From the NCBI GenBank assembly GCA_031292305.1, contig JARLHJ010000043.1, positions 1 to 37,447 of the forward strand: a stretch of 37,447 nucleotides of DNA. The letters are read 5' to 3'. The DNA is from Candidatus Babeliales bacterium (GTDB lineage: Bacteria; Babelota; Babeliae; Babelales; JABDEC01). Below are positions 1-8,407 of this stretch, piece after piece. The translations under genes and the position numbers were made by a program. Numbering within the stretch: position 1 is the first letter of the stretch; every line of letters begins with the position of its first letter. The notes under the pieces are model-generated. The model was not told where the DNA came from. It searched no databases and was given only the letters and a program-made list of their open reading frames with translations.

Positions 1-2
1 AA

Positions 3-2594
3 ATATTATCAAATGGCCTTACTATTCTAGTAAAGCCGAATCACCAAATTCCAAAAGTATCAGTCCAACTTTGGTATAATGTAGGTTCAAAAGATGAAAA
101 ATCTGGCGAAAAAGGAATAGCTCACTTAATTGAGCATATGATCTTTAAGGGAACTCAAGAATTATCAGAATCTGATATAAATCTAATTACACATAAATTA
201 TCAGGCTATTGTAATGCCTTTACTTCTTTTGATTACACTGGTTACTTATTTGAGTTTCCAAGTCACCACTGGCAAGAATCGTTGCCTGTAATGGCAGATT
301 GCATGCGTAATTGCACTTTTAAAGAAGAGTTTTTAAATTCAGAATTAAAAGCAGTAATTCAAGAGCTTAAAATGTATAACGATGATTACCCATCTACTCT
401 TACAGAAGAAATGATAATGAGTAGCTTTACTGGTCACCCGTATCAATATCCAGTTATTGGTTACAAGCATGATCTATGGAGCTTAGTCAGGGATAATTTA
501 GTTAATTTTTATAAAAAACATTATATTCCTAACAATGCAACACTAGTTGTTGTTGGTGATGTAAAACCAGAAGAAGTTTTTGAATTAGCTGAAAAAAGTT
601 TTGGCAAAATTGAGCCTGACTGGAACTATAAAAAAGAAGAGTTTTATTTACCTAGAGATTTAACATCAAAATCAGTAACTGTTTACAGAGATGTTAAACA
701 ACCTCAGGTCATGGTCTCTTATTTAGTACCAGGATCACGTGAAAAAGTTGACTATGCAATTGATGTAATATCTTCTGTATTGGGATCTGGCAGAAGTTCT
801 AGGCTTTATAAACAATTACTAGATGAAAAACAACTAGTTACAGATATTGAAACTTTTTCTTATGATTTATTTGACCAAGGTGTGTTCTTTGTTACCTTCA
901 CACCTAAACATGAGAAAGATATCGATGAGATTGTTTCTATAATTAAACATGAAATAAAAATACTTGTACAAAACGGCACAACAGATGAAGAAATTCAACG
1001 TGCATGTAAAAAAGCAGAATCAGAGTATTTATCTTTATTAGAAGATAATGAAAAGCAAGCATATATAATTGGTAAGTCTTACCTTGCAAATGGTGATGAA
1101 AATTATATTTATAATTACTTGTCCGGTAATAATCCTGAATTAAAAAATACGATACAAAAAATCTTAAAAGATTGTTTTAGATCTTCATCGGCAAATATTG
1201 GTAAATTGTTGCCAATTAATAAAGAAGATAAAGACAGATGGCTTGAGTTGCAAAAAATTTCTGACACAGAAGATGCGCGCGTGTTATCTAAAAAAGCGCG
1301 TGAATCATTAGTTGAAGAGGGTTTAAAAGTTCACGAAATCCAAATCAAAGAACAAAAAGATTTTAAATTTCCTAAGTATGAAGTCTTTCATTTAAGTAAT
1401 GGTCTTGAAGTATTGGCTTATGACAACCCAGGTTTGCCAAAAATTGATATGATTTTAGAATTTAAATCTAAGTATTTTTATGATCCTGAAGAAAAACAAG
1501 GTCTTACAAATTTTGTTAGTGCAATCTTATTAGAAGGCACCAATAAGTTTACCAGCACAGAACTTTCTGACATTGTTGAATCATATGGCATGAGTTTAGA
1601 TTCATCTCCTGGATATGTTTCTATGGGTACACTGAGCCAAGATTTACCAAAAGGCTTAGATATTCTTTCTGATATTTTGGTTAACTCTAATTTCAATGAA
1701 GAGTCTTTTGAAAAAGTTAAAGAATTAATTACTTCAGATTTAAAACATTATTGGGATAGCCCATCACAATTTGCAGATTATTTAATTCGTCAACAAATTT
1801 ATAAAAATCATCCTTATAGCAAAAACGTTTTAGGTTCACTTGAATCGGTTGCAAGTTTTACTCAAGATGAATTAATGGAATATTATAAAAAAATAATTAC
1901 ACCACAAGGCGCACGCTTAGCAATTGTTGGTGATTTAAGTAAATACAATTTACACGAACTTTTAGAAGAAAAGTTAGGCACTTGGCAAGGTCCAAAAGTT
2001 GAATCTATGGAATTTCCAATTGTTGAGCCAACTATATCTAATGAAGTTAATCATTACATTACACGTGATCAAGTTGTATTATGCTTTGCTGGTCTGACCG
2101 TCAAACGCACAGATGCAGATTATGATAAATTACTTTTATTTGATCAAATTTTTTGTGGCGGTTCTATGAGTTCTAGACTATTTGAGCTTCGTGAACAATC
2201 AGGCTTGTTTTATACAATTGGTGGATCACTAATTACACGTGCTGAACATCAACCTGGCATGGTAATTATAAAAACTATTGTATCATTAGATAGGCTAGAA
2301 GAAGCAGAGCAAAAAATTAAAGAGACAATTGATATTGCGCATCATGATATTACACCAGAAGAATTTGAAGCTGCGCATAATGCAGTTGCAAATTCACTTG
2401 TTGATAATTTTGAAACCAATAATAAAATCGCAAGCGCTTTCTTGTTTTTAAGACGGTATGACTATCCAGTAGATTTCTTTGACAAGCGAGCTGAACAATT
2501 GTCTAAAATTACAGTTGATGAAGTTAAGCAATCTGTTAAAAATATTTTATCAAGTAAAAAGTTATTAAAATTAAGAATTGGTAGAATTCAATAA
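3..2594 (+). CDS. M16 family zinc metallopeptidase, two-domain (5' end missing)
   Basis: The frame is open from the window edge, so the true start lies upstream; the ATG at 138 is internal. The first half carries the inverted zinc motif HLIEH at nt 123-137, and the expected third ligand Glu lies 76 residues after the second His (nt 363-365, in QELK), matching the spacing of processing peptidases and pitrilysins. It begins with the usual family pattern LSNGLTILVKP. The second half starts near nt 1375 with the same pattern (HLSNGLEVLAYDNPG) but has NFVSAIL where HxxEH would be, so it is the inactive partner domain, as in many M16 proteins of about 850-950 residues. Known family role: degradation of peptides or small proteins inside a clamshell chamber. 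Cellular location cannot be judged because the N-terminus is missing. Confidence 0.93.
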   Translation: MLSNGLTILVKPNHQIPKVSVQLWYNVGSKDEKSGEKGIAHLIEHMIFKGTQELSESDINLITHKLSGYCNAFTSFDYTGYLFEFPSHHWQESLPVMADCMRNCTFKEEFLNSELKAVIQELKMYNDDYPSTLTEEMIMSSFTGHPYQYPVIGYKHDLWSLVRDNLVNFYKKHYIPNNATLVVVGDVKPEEVFELAEKSFGKIEPDWNYKKEEFYLPRDLTSKSVTVYRDVKQPQVMVSYLVPGSREKVDYAIDVISSVLGSGRSSRLYKQLLDEKQLVTDIETFSYDLFDQGVFFVTFTPKHEKDIDEIVSIIKHEIKILVQNGTTDEEIQRACKKAESEYLSLLEDNEKQAYIIGKSYLANGDENYIYNYLSGNNPELKNTIQKILKDCFRSSSANIGKLLPINKEDKDRWLELQKISDTEDARVLSKKARESLVEEGLKVHEIQIKEQKDFKFPKYEVFHLSNGLEVLAYDNPGLPKIDMILEFKSKYFYDPEEKQGLTNFVSAILLEGTNKFTSTELSDIVESYGMSLDSSPGYVSMGTLSQDLPKGLDILSDILVNSNFNEESFEKVKELITSDLKHYWDSPSQFADYLIRQQIYKNHPYSKNVLGSLESVASFTQDELMEYYKKIITPQGARLAIVGDLSKYNLHELLEEKLGTWQGPKVESMEFPIVEPTISNEVNHYITRDQVVLCFAGLTVKRTDADYDKLLLFDQIFCGGSMSSRLFELREQSGLFYTIGGSLITRAEHQPGMVIIKTIVSLDRLEEAEQKIKETIDIAHHDITPEEFEAAHNAVANSLVDNFETNNKIASAFLFLRRYDYPVDFFDKRAEQLSKITVDEVKQSVKNILSSKKLLKLRIGRIQ

Positions 2595-2610
2595 CGCAAT
2601 AAATTTACTC

Positions 2611-2648
2611 ATACTTGTTCCATTGTCTTTAAACAATGGAACAAGTAT
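2611..2648. terminator. Bidirectional terminator hairpin
   Basis: A perfect 16-bp inverted repeat (2611-2626 and 2633-2648) with a 6-nt loop lies between the converging M16 and collagen-like genes. It is followed on the plus strand by a T-rich tract. Confidence 0.85.
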
Positions 2649-2657
2649 TTTTATTTT

Positions 2658-3413
2658 TTAAGCTAATTGCACGATCAGAATTGAAGCGTTTACACTTGCT
2701 TGAGTTCCCCCAATTGTAGTTGCAAGAGTTATAGGTGTTGCTGATGTGTGATTTACAATTGTTACTATATCACCAGCTGTAAGTTGAATAATAGTCTGAC
2801 CAGTATTTTGTTGTGTAATTGCTCCTGAACCATAAATTGTTGTAGTATTAGCAACACCATTTACAAAAATAGCAAATTGATTAGATTCAGCACCTGATAC
2901 TGAAAATGTAATAGCGTATACGCCTGTATTAATAATATTAATAGCAGCATTGCCTGCAATATGTAGTAAATTAAGCACAGGCCCTGTATTATCAAAACTA
3001 ATCGCACCTTCAACAGCAACTACTTGTGCTGTAAGGTTATAAAAATATCCATATCCTAATACGCCGCCTATACCAGTTGCGCCAGTTGTGCCGCGCAAGC
3101 CTGTAGATCCTGTATTGCCAGAAAATCCTGTTGCTCCAGTAGCGGCTATTCCGGTGACTCCAGTGTTGCCTTTTGAGCCTGTAATTCCAGTAGGTCCTAT
3201 TTTACCAGGACTTCCTTTAAACCCTCTGGGACCTTTTCGACCTCTGGGGCCAGTTGCTCCAGTAGGGCCACTTTGTATGTTTTGTATAGAAGTGCATTTT
3301 GGAACACAACAACTTCTTTTTAAAGTTGTTTCGCTTCGGGACTCTGAGTTTATGTGAAAAAATAATAAAATAAAAATATATAGCAATTTATTTTGGCTAT
3401 TGAATAAATACAT
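2658..3413 (-). CDS. Secreted collagen-like protein with BclA/C1q-like C-terminal domain
   Basis: 251 residues. A hydrophobic N-terminal segment (about 9-22) looks like a signal peptide. Residues 49-117 are a Gly-X-Y collagen tract ([20 protein letters not shown] and so on), interrupted once near GIAATG. Residues 118-251 resemble the trimeric jelly-roll of Bacillus exosporium BclA and C1q proteins, seen in the pieces [37 protein letters not shown] and [13 protein letters not shown] Cys pair (RSCCVPKC) precedes the collagen tract. The start is backed by AAAGG just upstream. Collagen-like proteins with this C-terminal domain form trimeric stalks on cell or spore surfaces; a surface adhesin role is inference. 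Transfer from a firmicute or virus-like source is possible but not tested. Confidence 0.88.
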   Translation of the reverse strand: MYLFNSQNKLLYIFILLFFHINSESRSETTLKRSCCVPKCTSIQNIQSGPTGATGPRGRKGPRGFKGSPGKIGPTGITGSKGNTGVTGIAATGATGFSGNTGSTGLRGTTGATGIGGVLGYGYFYNLTAQVVAVEGAISFDNTGPVLNLLHIAGNAAINIINTGVYAITFSVSGAESNQFAIFVNGVANTTTIYGSGAITQQNTGQTIIQLTAGDIVTIVNHTSATPITLATTIGGTQASVNASILIVQLA

Positions 3414-3519
3414 TTTCTACCTTTTTTAAATTTTTAATTGTTTTAAAACTCTTTATTTTATTAAATACAATAAACTACAATAATTACAATAATTATTAAA
3501 TTATGAGGGTGTGCGAATT

Positions 3520-4236
3520 ATGATTAAATTAAATTGTTTTGTAATTGTTTTTTTAATCTTTTCAAATAACCAAATTCTATCCTCAGAGTCTGAAAAAGTT
3601 TTACAACATCAGTCAGAACAAGATATGCAAAAGCGTGAACAATCAGAAAGCTCCGCAAAAAAATATAAAGAAGGCAGAGAAAATTATTTAACAGTTCTTA
3701 AAAAAAGAAATCAGGAATTTAATTATATTGGTTCGCGTTTAATGTTAGAAAATAAAAATGAATATCTTAGGCAGGTTCTTGATTTATTGAATTTAGTGGT
3801 ACTACAAGATCAAGATTGGGAAAAATTTTCAAAAACATACATGCAAAGGTTTTCTTTTTTAAACGATGAGAATAGCCTGATTGTGTCTTTAGTTGATCTG
3901 TTTTTGCGCATATGGTATTTCAGAAAATTTAATGATGAAATTCATGCAAATCTATATGAAGAAGATCTTAACGCTTTAACAAGAATCTATGTAAATGAAA
4001 ACCAAGCGCTAATTGTATTTACACCCAAATTCCGCTATCGCATGAATATTAAAACAGGGGAATATTTTATATATTCCGATAGTAAAATTTTGAATAATGG
4101 GATAATTGATAAAGACTTAGTGATTAAAGTTAACAAAACTTTATTAAATCAAAAAAAAGCTTGGCAGACCCAGCAACAAATGGGATTGGCCGCTATTGTT
4201 ATAGTGTTACTTATTTATTCTGTGTTATGTAATTGA
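3520..4236 (+). CDS. Unrecognised exported protein with C-terminal membrane helix
   Basis: 238 residues from the ATG at 3520, chosen because GAGGG (3505-3509) sits 10 nt upstream; a GTG at 3511 in the same frame is too close to that site. The N-terminus (MIKLNCFVIVFLIFSNNQIL) is a signal-peptide-like hydrophobic stretch. It is followed by a charged Gln/Glu-rich, probably helical region (about 20-60), then a mixed domain. The last residues form a single membrane helix (GLAAIVIVLLIYSVL) ending almost at the C-terminus, so the protein is probably held in the membrane with its body outside the cytoplasm. I do not recognise the family. The 3' end overlaps the converging HAS-barrel gene by 22 bp. 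Confidence 0.75.
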   Translation: MIKLNCFVIVFLIFSNNQILSSESEKVLQHQSEQDMQKREQSESSAKKYKEGRENYLTVLKKRNQEFNYIGSRLMLENKNEYLRQVLDLLNLVVLQDQDWEKFSKTYMQRFSFLNDENSLIVSLVDLFLRIWYFRKFNDEIHANLYEEDLNALTRIYVNENQALIVFTPKFRYRMNIKTGEYFIYSDSKILNNGIIDKDLVIKVNKTLLNQKKAWQTQQQMGLAAIVIVLLIYSVLCN

Positions 4237-4862
4237 TTAATTTCTTTTATTACAGGTTCAATTCTGCGCAAAAACAATTTTAATTTTTTGTAATCATTAT
4301 CATTAAGCATAGAATACAACTCTAAAAAGTCTGTAAAGTTTTTGTGATTTAAAACATCATTTTGCTTTAAGTGCCTTAATAGAGCTAAAAGCAATTCATC
4401 TAAGTTAGGTATTTTGCTAATATTACTAAAAAATATTTGCAAATAATTTGGATTGTTAAAAAAACTAATTAACTCAATTGGGCTTGCTTGTCTTATAAAA
4501 GAATGAATCTTTGGGGGCTCAGGAGAAAGCATATGAAATATTTCGCTGTCTTCTTCATATCCCAACGCTAAGCAAGAAAATGTAGTGCGCAAGAATTCAA
4601 ATATTTGTGGTTGGTCGCGCAACAACTCAGCTTTTGTTTTTTGGAAAGCAAAGGGTTGTCTTACGCTATCACTTGACCCTGTATTTATTTGGTAAACAAT
4701 TGAAAAGAATTTTCGATTGTTAGATTCAATAATTACAATCGACCCAAAAATAGGAAAAAGGTCCCATTTCCAACTTTGGGCAACCCAACTGTCTAATGAA
4801 CTTTCAATCACTTCTGCAAAAAATTGACTGTTGGAGGATTGAGGGATTGTTTGTTGATTCAT
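4215..4862 (-). CDS. HAS-barrel domain protein (HerA-associated type)
   Basis: 215 residues. The N-terminal half has the features of the small beta-barrel found at the front of HerA and F1-ATPase subunits: FPIFGSIVIIES, FSIVYQINTGS, then QPQIFEFLRTTF, LALGY and PPKIHSFI. Similar stand-alone HAS-barrel proteins are known in cyanobacteria and other bacteria. The C-terminal 90 residues are mostly helical and unassigned. The gene overlaps the end of rnhB by 59 bp and reads in the same direction, so the two are probably co-transcribed. A HerA-type ATPase with its own barrel lies at 20106-21710, a possible partner. There is no signal peptide, so it is cytoplasmic. Family call is from memory of conserved blocks. 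Confidence 0.65.
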   Translation of the reverse strand: MNQQTIPQSSNSQFFAEVIESSLDSWVAQSWKWDLFPIFGSIVIIESNNRKFFSIVYQINTGSSDSVRQPFAFQKTKAELLRDQPQIFEFLRTTFSCLALGYEEDSEIFHMLSPEPPKIHSFIRQASPIELISFFNNPNYLQIFFSNISKIPNLDELLLALLRHLKQNDVLNHKNFTDFLELYSMLNDNDYKKLKLFLRRIEPVIKEINQLHNTE

Positions 4863-5544
4863 TTGTATTGCTTTCTATAAATAAGTGACTAAATTTTTTT
4901 AAGTAGCTTTGCCTATGTAAAATAGAATCCCCCAGATGAGAAAGGGCGTTTTGGTGGATTTTAGTTCCATATCCCTTATGCTGTCCAAAGCTGTAACCAG
5001 GTATAACAGCGTCATATTTGGCCATTAAACTATCTCTTTTAACCTTAGCAATAATAGAAGCGGCCGCAATTGACCTAGAAAGACTTTCGCCTTTAGGGAA
5101 ATTATGAATCTCTATGCCCTCGTAAGCTGTATTTTTTAAATTTAAGGGTAAAGCATCAACAAGTATGGTTTTAGGCAGTTTAGGGCACGTGGCCAATAGA
5201 TTTAACACTGCCTGACGCATAGCGACCAGAGTAGCTTGATATATGTTAATCTTATCTATGTCATTGTTATCTACTATTGCAAAGCTATACCAAGAAGTTT
5301 TGAGAATTCTAGGGGAAATCTTAAGAAGCTCTTCTTTAGTCAGAATCTTGGAGTCTTTAAGTGACTTTAATCTATTATCTGCAAATAAAATGACTGCTGC
5401 GACCACTAAAGGACCCGCTAAACACCCTCGCCCAACTTCATCAATTCCACAGACCAAATCGCCGTTTTTCCAATCTCTGTGTTCAAAAAAATCCTTTGAA
5501 GGCTTAAAATTTGGTTTATTTCTGTACGTAACATTATCGATCAT
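4804..5544 (-). CDS. rnhB: Ribonuclease HII
   Basis: 246 residues. RNase HII cuts RNA strands in RNA-DNA hybrids and removes single ribonucleotides from DNA. The signature GIDEVGRGCLAGPLVVAAVI provides the first Asp and Glu of the active site (about residues 34-35). The third Asp is in ILVDALPL, and the fourth region is SIAAASIIAKVKRDSLM. The YGTKIH motif near the C-terminus is also typical. An N-terminal extension of about 30 residues precedes the core. The gene is divergent from the XRE/S24 gene and leads a two-gene unit with the HAS-barrel gene. Confidence 0.96.
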   Translation of the reverse strand: MIDNVTYRNKPNFKPSKDFFEHRDWKNGDLVCGIDEVGRGCLAGPLVVAAVILFADNRLKSLKDSKILTKEELLKISPRILKTSWYSFAIVDNNDIDKINIYQATLVAMRQAVLNLLATCPKLPKTILVDALPLNLKNTAYEGIEIHNFPKGESLSRSIAAASIIAKVKRDSLMAKYDAVIPGYSFGQHKGYGTKIHQNALSHLGDSILHRQSYLKKFSHLFIESNTNESTNNPSILQQSIFCRSD

Positions 5545-5568
5545 TTAAATAGCCTAATTGTTTTCCAT

Positions 5569-5597
5569 TTGACAAGATTTTAAATCTATATTATTAT
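5569..5597 (+). promoter_or_regulatory. Sigma70-type promoter for the XRE/S24 gene
   Basis: TTGACA (5569-5574), a 17-nt spacer and TATTAT (5592-5597) lie about 70 nt before the start codon at 5668. This is a near-consensus promoter. Confidence 0.65.
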
Positions 5598-5598
5598 A

Positions 5599-5612
5599 AG
5601 CATTAAGATGCT
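5599..5612. promoter_or_regulatory. Palindrome at the predicted transcription start (possible operator)
   Basis: AGCAT-TAAG-ATGCT is a perfect inverted repeat right after the -10 box and over the expected +1. It is well placed for autorepression by the downstream HTH protein; that use is inference. Confidence 0.4.
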
Positions 5613-5667
5613 TTAGTAGCTTTTAAAATATCATATTCCAACAAATAATAAAGTAATAGGAGAACAT

Positions 5668-6342
5668 ATGAAAGGTTCAACATCTTTACGTGTTAAAGAG
5701 TTATTAAGAGAAAAAGGCTGGACGACCAAAATTTTAGCAGAAAAAACTGGAATGTCAGAAAGTTATTTGACTCACATTAAAAACGGCACACGTCGTTGGA
5801 ATGAAGATTCTTTACGCAAACTTGCAAATGCTTTTGAAATAAGCCCTATTGAGTTATTTACAGAGCAACGCAAAAGAACAGACAACATTGATAGCAATGT
5901 AAGTCTTCCTGAAAAATCAGACGTAGAATTAAAAGTTCAAATAGTTCCTGTTGTTGGTGATATCCCTTCAAACCCATCACCGTATAACAACCAATTAATG
6001 CAAGTAACAACCGGATTTAAAGACGTGTTTGTTCCTGTGTTAAATTGCACAGATACAGCTATGTTTGCATTAGCAATAGAAAATAACTTAATGGCTTCTA
6101 CTTTTGTAAAAGGTGATAAGTTAATTATTTCTCCTGAAATCTGGGCTAGATCTGGTGATATAGCAGCTGTTGAATATGGTAATGACACACCTGTTAAAAC
6201 TATAGCACGCGTTGCATACACTGAAGATTTCATTGTTCTTGAATCTGTAAATCAAAAATCTACTCCTATTGCGTTAGTAAGAGGAAAAGATCATTTCAGA
6301 ATTATTGGCCGTGTAATTCAAAGAATTCAGGCTTTAGTTTAA
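5668..6342 (+). CDS. XRE-family HTH regulator with S24/LexA-like C-terminal domain
   Basis: 224 residues with AGGAG at 5658-5662. Residues 8-64 form an XRE helix-turn-helix (ILAEKTGMSESYLTHIKNG). Residues 90-224 match the S24 peptidase/repressor fold (VVGDIP, NNLMASTFVKGDKLIISP, DTPVKTIARV). In LexA and CI the motif before the metre TF.GD is GDSM with the catalytic Ser; here Leu141 stands in the Ser position, while the Lys (177) is kept. The protein is therefore unlikely to cleave itself and more likely acts as a repressor or ligand-responsive regulator through dimerisation. It is monocistronic, with its own promoter, a palindrome at +1 and a terminator after it. Confidence 0.88.
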   Translation: MKGSTSLRVKELLREKGWTTKILAEKTGMSESYLTHIKNGTRRWNEDSLRKLANAFEISPIELFTEQRKRTDNIDSNVSLPEKSDVELKVQIVPVVGDIPSNPSPYNNQLMQVTTGFKDVFVPVLNCTDTAMFALAIENNLMASTFVKGDKLIISPEIWARSGDIAAVEYGNDTPVKTIARVAYTEDFIVLESVNQKSTPIALVRGKDHFRIIGRVIQRIQALV

Positions 6343-6360
6343 GAATATCAAAAAATTTAA

Positions 6361-6396
6361 AGGGCCAGAGAGGCAATTCTCTGGCCTTGTTTTATT
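6361..6396 (+). terminator. Rho-independent terminator
   Basis: Stem GGCCAGAGA (6363-6371) with TCTCTGGCC (6378-6386), a 6-nt loop, then TTGTTTTATT. It ends the XRE/S24 gene. Confidence 0.9.
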
Positions 6397-6418
6397 AAAA
6401 TATAACTGGGAGGTTATT

Positions 6419-6730
6419 ATGTTTAAAAAATTACTTTTATCGGTTCTTGTTTTTTCAAGTTTGATCCAATCAAGGGTTTTAATATGGATCGATTCTGATG
6501 AATCATTAACCAAAATTCAAAAATATTTAGATAATATACGCGAAGATTTTCCTATTCAACTTGAAAAAACTTTAACACAGGATAAAGATAATACAGGTGG
6601 TTGGAAATTTGGTTTAATATACTCAAATAATGGTGTTGATTCAGAGAAGCTTTTCCCAAAAATGATCGAAATGGCTAGAGAGTTAAACCTTGTATCTACC
6701 GATGTTAGAATTACTATCTCTAATCTTTAG
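6419..6730 (+). CDS. Small secreted protein, beta-alpha-beta-alpha family, member 1
   Basis: 103 residues. A signal peptide (MFKKLLLSVLVFSSLIQS) is followed directly by a strand (RVLIWIDSD), a helix (SLTKIQKYLDNIR), a strand (WKFGLIYSN), a helix (SEKLFPKMIEMARELNL) and a final strand (DVRITIS). The same order is seen in the next five genes. The Shine-Dalgarno GGGAGG lies in a 16-nt leader (6400-6415) that is identical in front of member 4. No known family is recognised. The first strand often carries an acidic or aromatic pair (WIDSDE here), which may be the conserved feature. Confidence 0.78.
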   Translation: MFKKLLLSVLVFSSLIQSRVLIWIDSDESLTKIQKYLDNIREDFPIQLEKTLTQDKDNTGGWKFGLIYSNNGVDSEKLFPKMIEMARELNLVSTDVRITISNL

Positions 6731-6773
6731 ATTTGTGCGTAAAATAAAATTAATTGTTAAATGAGGGCAAAAA

Positions 6774-7130
6774 ATGGTTAGAAATTTAATTTTTATAACT
6801 TTAATTGCTTTTAGTTTTTGCATTAAAGCGTCAGATGTTTTAGAAAAAACTAATAAAAAATCAGAGATATCACTTGTAAAAATCTATTTTGAAGATCGCA
6901 ATGAAGCAAGGTCATTTCAAGATATCATGGGTGAAGATGAAGATTTAATTAATTTAAGCACGGCTATAATGCCAACTGGAAATGGCGGGTTTTATATTTC
7001 TATTGAATCAATAAATAAAAACCAGTTAAGAGTTATGCAAAAATTATTTCAAGCAAAAACAGAAATTCCTATTATGACGTTTTGCTCAAAAGGAAAATTC
7101 TTAGGTTGGCCTGCGCCAGTTTCCAAGTAA
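6774..7130 (+). CDS. Small secreted protein, beta-alpha-beta-alpha family, member 2
   Basis: 118 residues with GAGGG before the start. A signal peptide ends near KASDV, followed by a charged linker. Then come a strand (SLVKIYFEDRN), a helix (EARSFQDIMG), a strand (NGGFYISIES), a helix (NKNQLRVMQKLFQAK) and a short tail (MTFCSKGKFLGWPAPVSK). The pattern matches its neighbours although identity is low. Function unknown; export out of the cytoplasm is the only firm statement. Confidence 0.76.
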   Translation: MVRNLIFITLIAFSFCIKASDVLEKTNKKSEISLVKIYFEDRNEARSFQDIMGEDEDLINLSTAIMPTGNGGFYISIESINKNQLRVMQKLFQAKTEIPIMTFCSKGKFLGWPAPVSK

Positions 7131-7175
7131 TTTCATTAATATATAAAGTTTAATTTAGATAACTAGGGGGTTATT

Positions 7176-7514
7176 GTGTTAAAAAAAACAATGTTTATTT
7201 CATTTTTGTTAGTTGGTTTTATATCAAAACCATCTGTAAATATCCAAGAACAGCAAAGCATTAACGTAAATCCTATTAGTTTTACTGTATGGTTTGACTC
7301 AGTTGGGCATTTGTACGTATTCCAACAAGCTGCAGAAAATACTGAAAATTTCCCAGGACAATTTGCAGAATGTGCTGCAAATGAACATGGTGAACGATTT
7401 TATATGAAATTTTCTTTAACGCGACCTGTGAGCATTCAGGATATACAAAGAATTGTTACTACTTTACGTATCAATTATAATATCGATGGATTTATAAGTT
7501 TAGAATTTAATTAA
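7176..7514 (+). CDS. Small secreted protein, beta-alpha-beta-alpha family, member 3
   Basis: 112 residues from a GTG start, chosen because AGGGGG lies 5 nt upstream. A signal peptide is followed by the core SFTVWFDSVGHLYVFQQAA, a strand (ERFYMKFSL), a helix (IQDIQRIVTTLRI) and a final strand (IDGFISLEF). It is a clear recent duplicate of member 4: shared FTVWF, VG.LY.FQQAA, FPG.F.EC.A, HG..F.MKFS and IQ.IV. The conserved Cys in EC.A is shared only by these two. Confidence 0.78.
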   Translation: MLKKTMFISFLLVGFISKPSVNIQEQQSINVNPISFTVWFDSVGHLYVFQQAAENTENFPGQFAECAANEHGERFYMKFSLTRPVSIQDIQRIVTTLRINYNIDGFISLEFN

Positions 7515-7572
7515 TAATTTTATGATATTAGATAAGAAGTTTGTTAAGTTTTTATATAACTGGGAGGTTGTT

Positions 7573-7905
7573 ATGTTAAAACAAATAGCGTTAATTTCAA
7601 TTTTACTAATTAATTTAGTATCAAAAGCATCAGTAAACATAGAAGAACAATTTAATAATATTTACCCAGCTCAAAACTTTACTGTCTGGTTTGGGACCGT
7701 TGGCCAATTATACGCATTTCAACAAGCTGCAGCGAGCAATCCATTGTTCCCGGGAACATTTTATGAATGTGGGGCTAAGCGGCACGGCACTCAATTTTGT
7801 ATGAAATTTTCTAACAACAGAAATGCAACTCTTCAAGAGATTCAAAATATAGTTAATGCAATTATTCAGGATAATGATATTGATGATTTTATACGATTGA
7901 ATTAA
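7573..7905 (+). CDS. Small secreted protein, beta-alpha-beta-alpha family, member 4
   Basis: 110 residues from the ATG at 7573, which has GGGAGG upstream; a further in-frame ATG at 7522 would add 17 residues before the signal peptide and has no good ribosome site. The signal peptide is MLKQIALISILLINLVSKAS. The core (FTVWFGTVGQLYAFQQAAAS, HGTQFCMKFSN, LQEIQNIVNAI, IDDFIRLN) pairs with member 3. The leader 7554-7569 repeats that of member 1 base for base. Confidence 0.78.
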   Translation: MLKQIALISILLINLVSKASVNIEEQFNNIYPAQNFTVWFGTVGQLYAFQQAAASNPLFPGTFYECGAKRHGTQFCMKFSNNRNATLQEIQNIVNAIIQDNDIDDFIRLN

Positions 7906-7906
7906 A

Positions 7907-7932
7907 TTACGTATTATACTGAGTATACGTAA
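7907..7932. repeat. Inverted repeat between members 4 and 5
   Basis: TTACGTAT (7907-7914) and ATACGTAA (7925-7932) are perfect arms around a 10-nt loop. No T tract follows, so it is not a standard terminator; a regulator site or mRNA end is possible. Confidence 0.4.
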
Positions 7933-7984
7933 AGGTTTGCAAATATTATCAATTTATTAGTATGCAAATAAAATAAAGGGTTAT

Positions 7985-8269
7985 ATGTTAAAACAATTAA
8001 TTATCATTGCTAGTTTATTCAATGTTTGTATGCCCTATGGCTTAATTGAAAACCTAGAACCTCAGCTTGAAATTAAGTTTTATTTCGCAAATCGTAATGA
8101 TTGTCAGTTATTTAATGACTATGTAGTTGATCTAAATTTACCTTTATTTGATCGAGTGTTTGAGTATGATCAAGATGGAGATGAAGTAGTTGTTTATAAT
8201 TTAGCTAGGGATTTGAGTGAAGACGAATCAAATCTTATTCAAAGAATATTAAATGGGTTTCAATATTAA
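7985..8269 (+). CDS. Small secreted protein, beta-alpha-beta-alpha family, member 5
   Basis: 94 residues, AAAGGG 4 nt before the start. A short signal peptide (MLKQLIIIASLFNVCMPYG) is followed by a strand (LEIKFYFANRN), a helix (CQLFNDYVVDLN), a strand (DEVVVYNLAR) and a helix (DESNLIQRILNGF). FYFANRNDCQLFND is close in style to member 2's IYFEDRNEARSFQD. It is the shortest member and lacks a clear last strand. Function unknown. Confidence 0.73.
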   Translation: MLKQLIIIASLFNVCMPYGLIENLEPQLEIKFYFANRNDCQLFNDYVVDLNLPLFDRVFEYDQDGDEVVVYNLARDLSEDESNLIQRILNGFQY

Positions 8270-8407
8270 GATCTCTCATAGATTAAGTTTAGACTTCAAT
8301 TATAAAAGTTTAACTTTTGCAAGACAATTAAGTTTTGGTAGAAGTTAGATAGTTCAATTAAATGTGAAACAATAAAAAATATTAAATTTTATATATGGGG
8401 TCATTAA

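Noticed and set aside
3088-3357. 89-residue plus-strand frame opposite the collagen tract
   Set aside because: Its Pro-Val periodicity is the antisense of the Gly-X-Y repeat; it has no ribosome site and no independent support.
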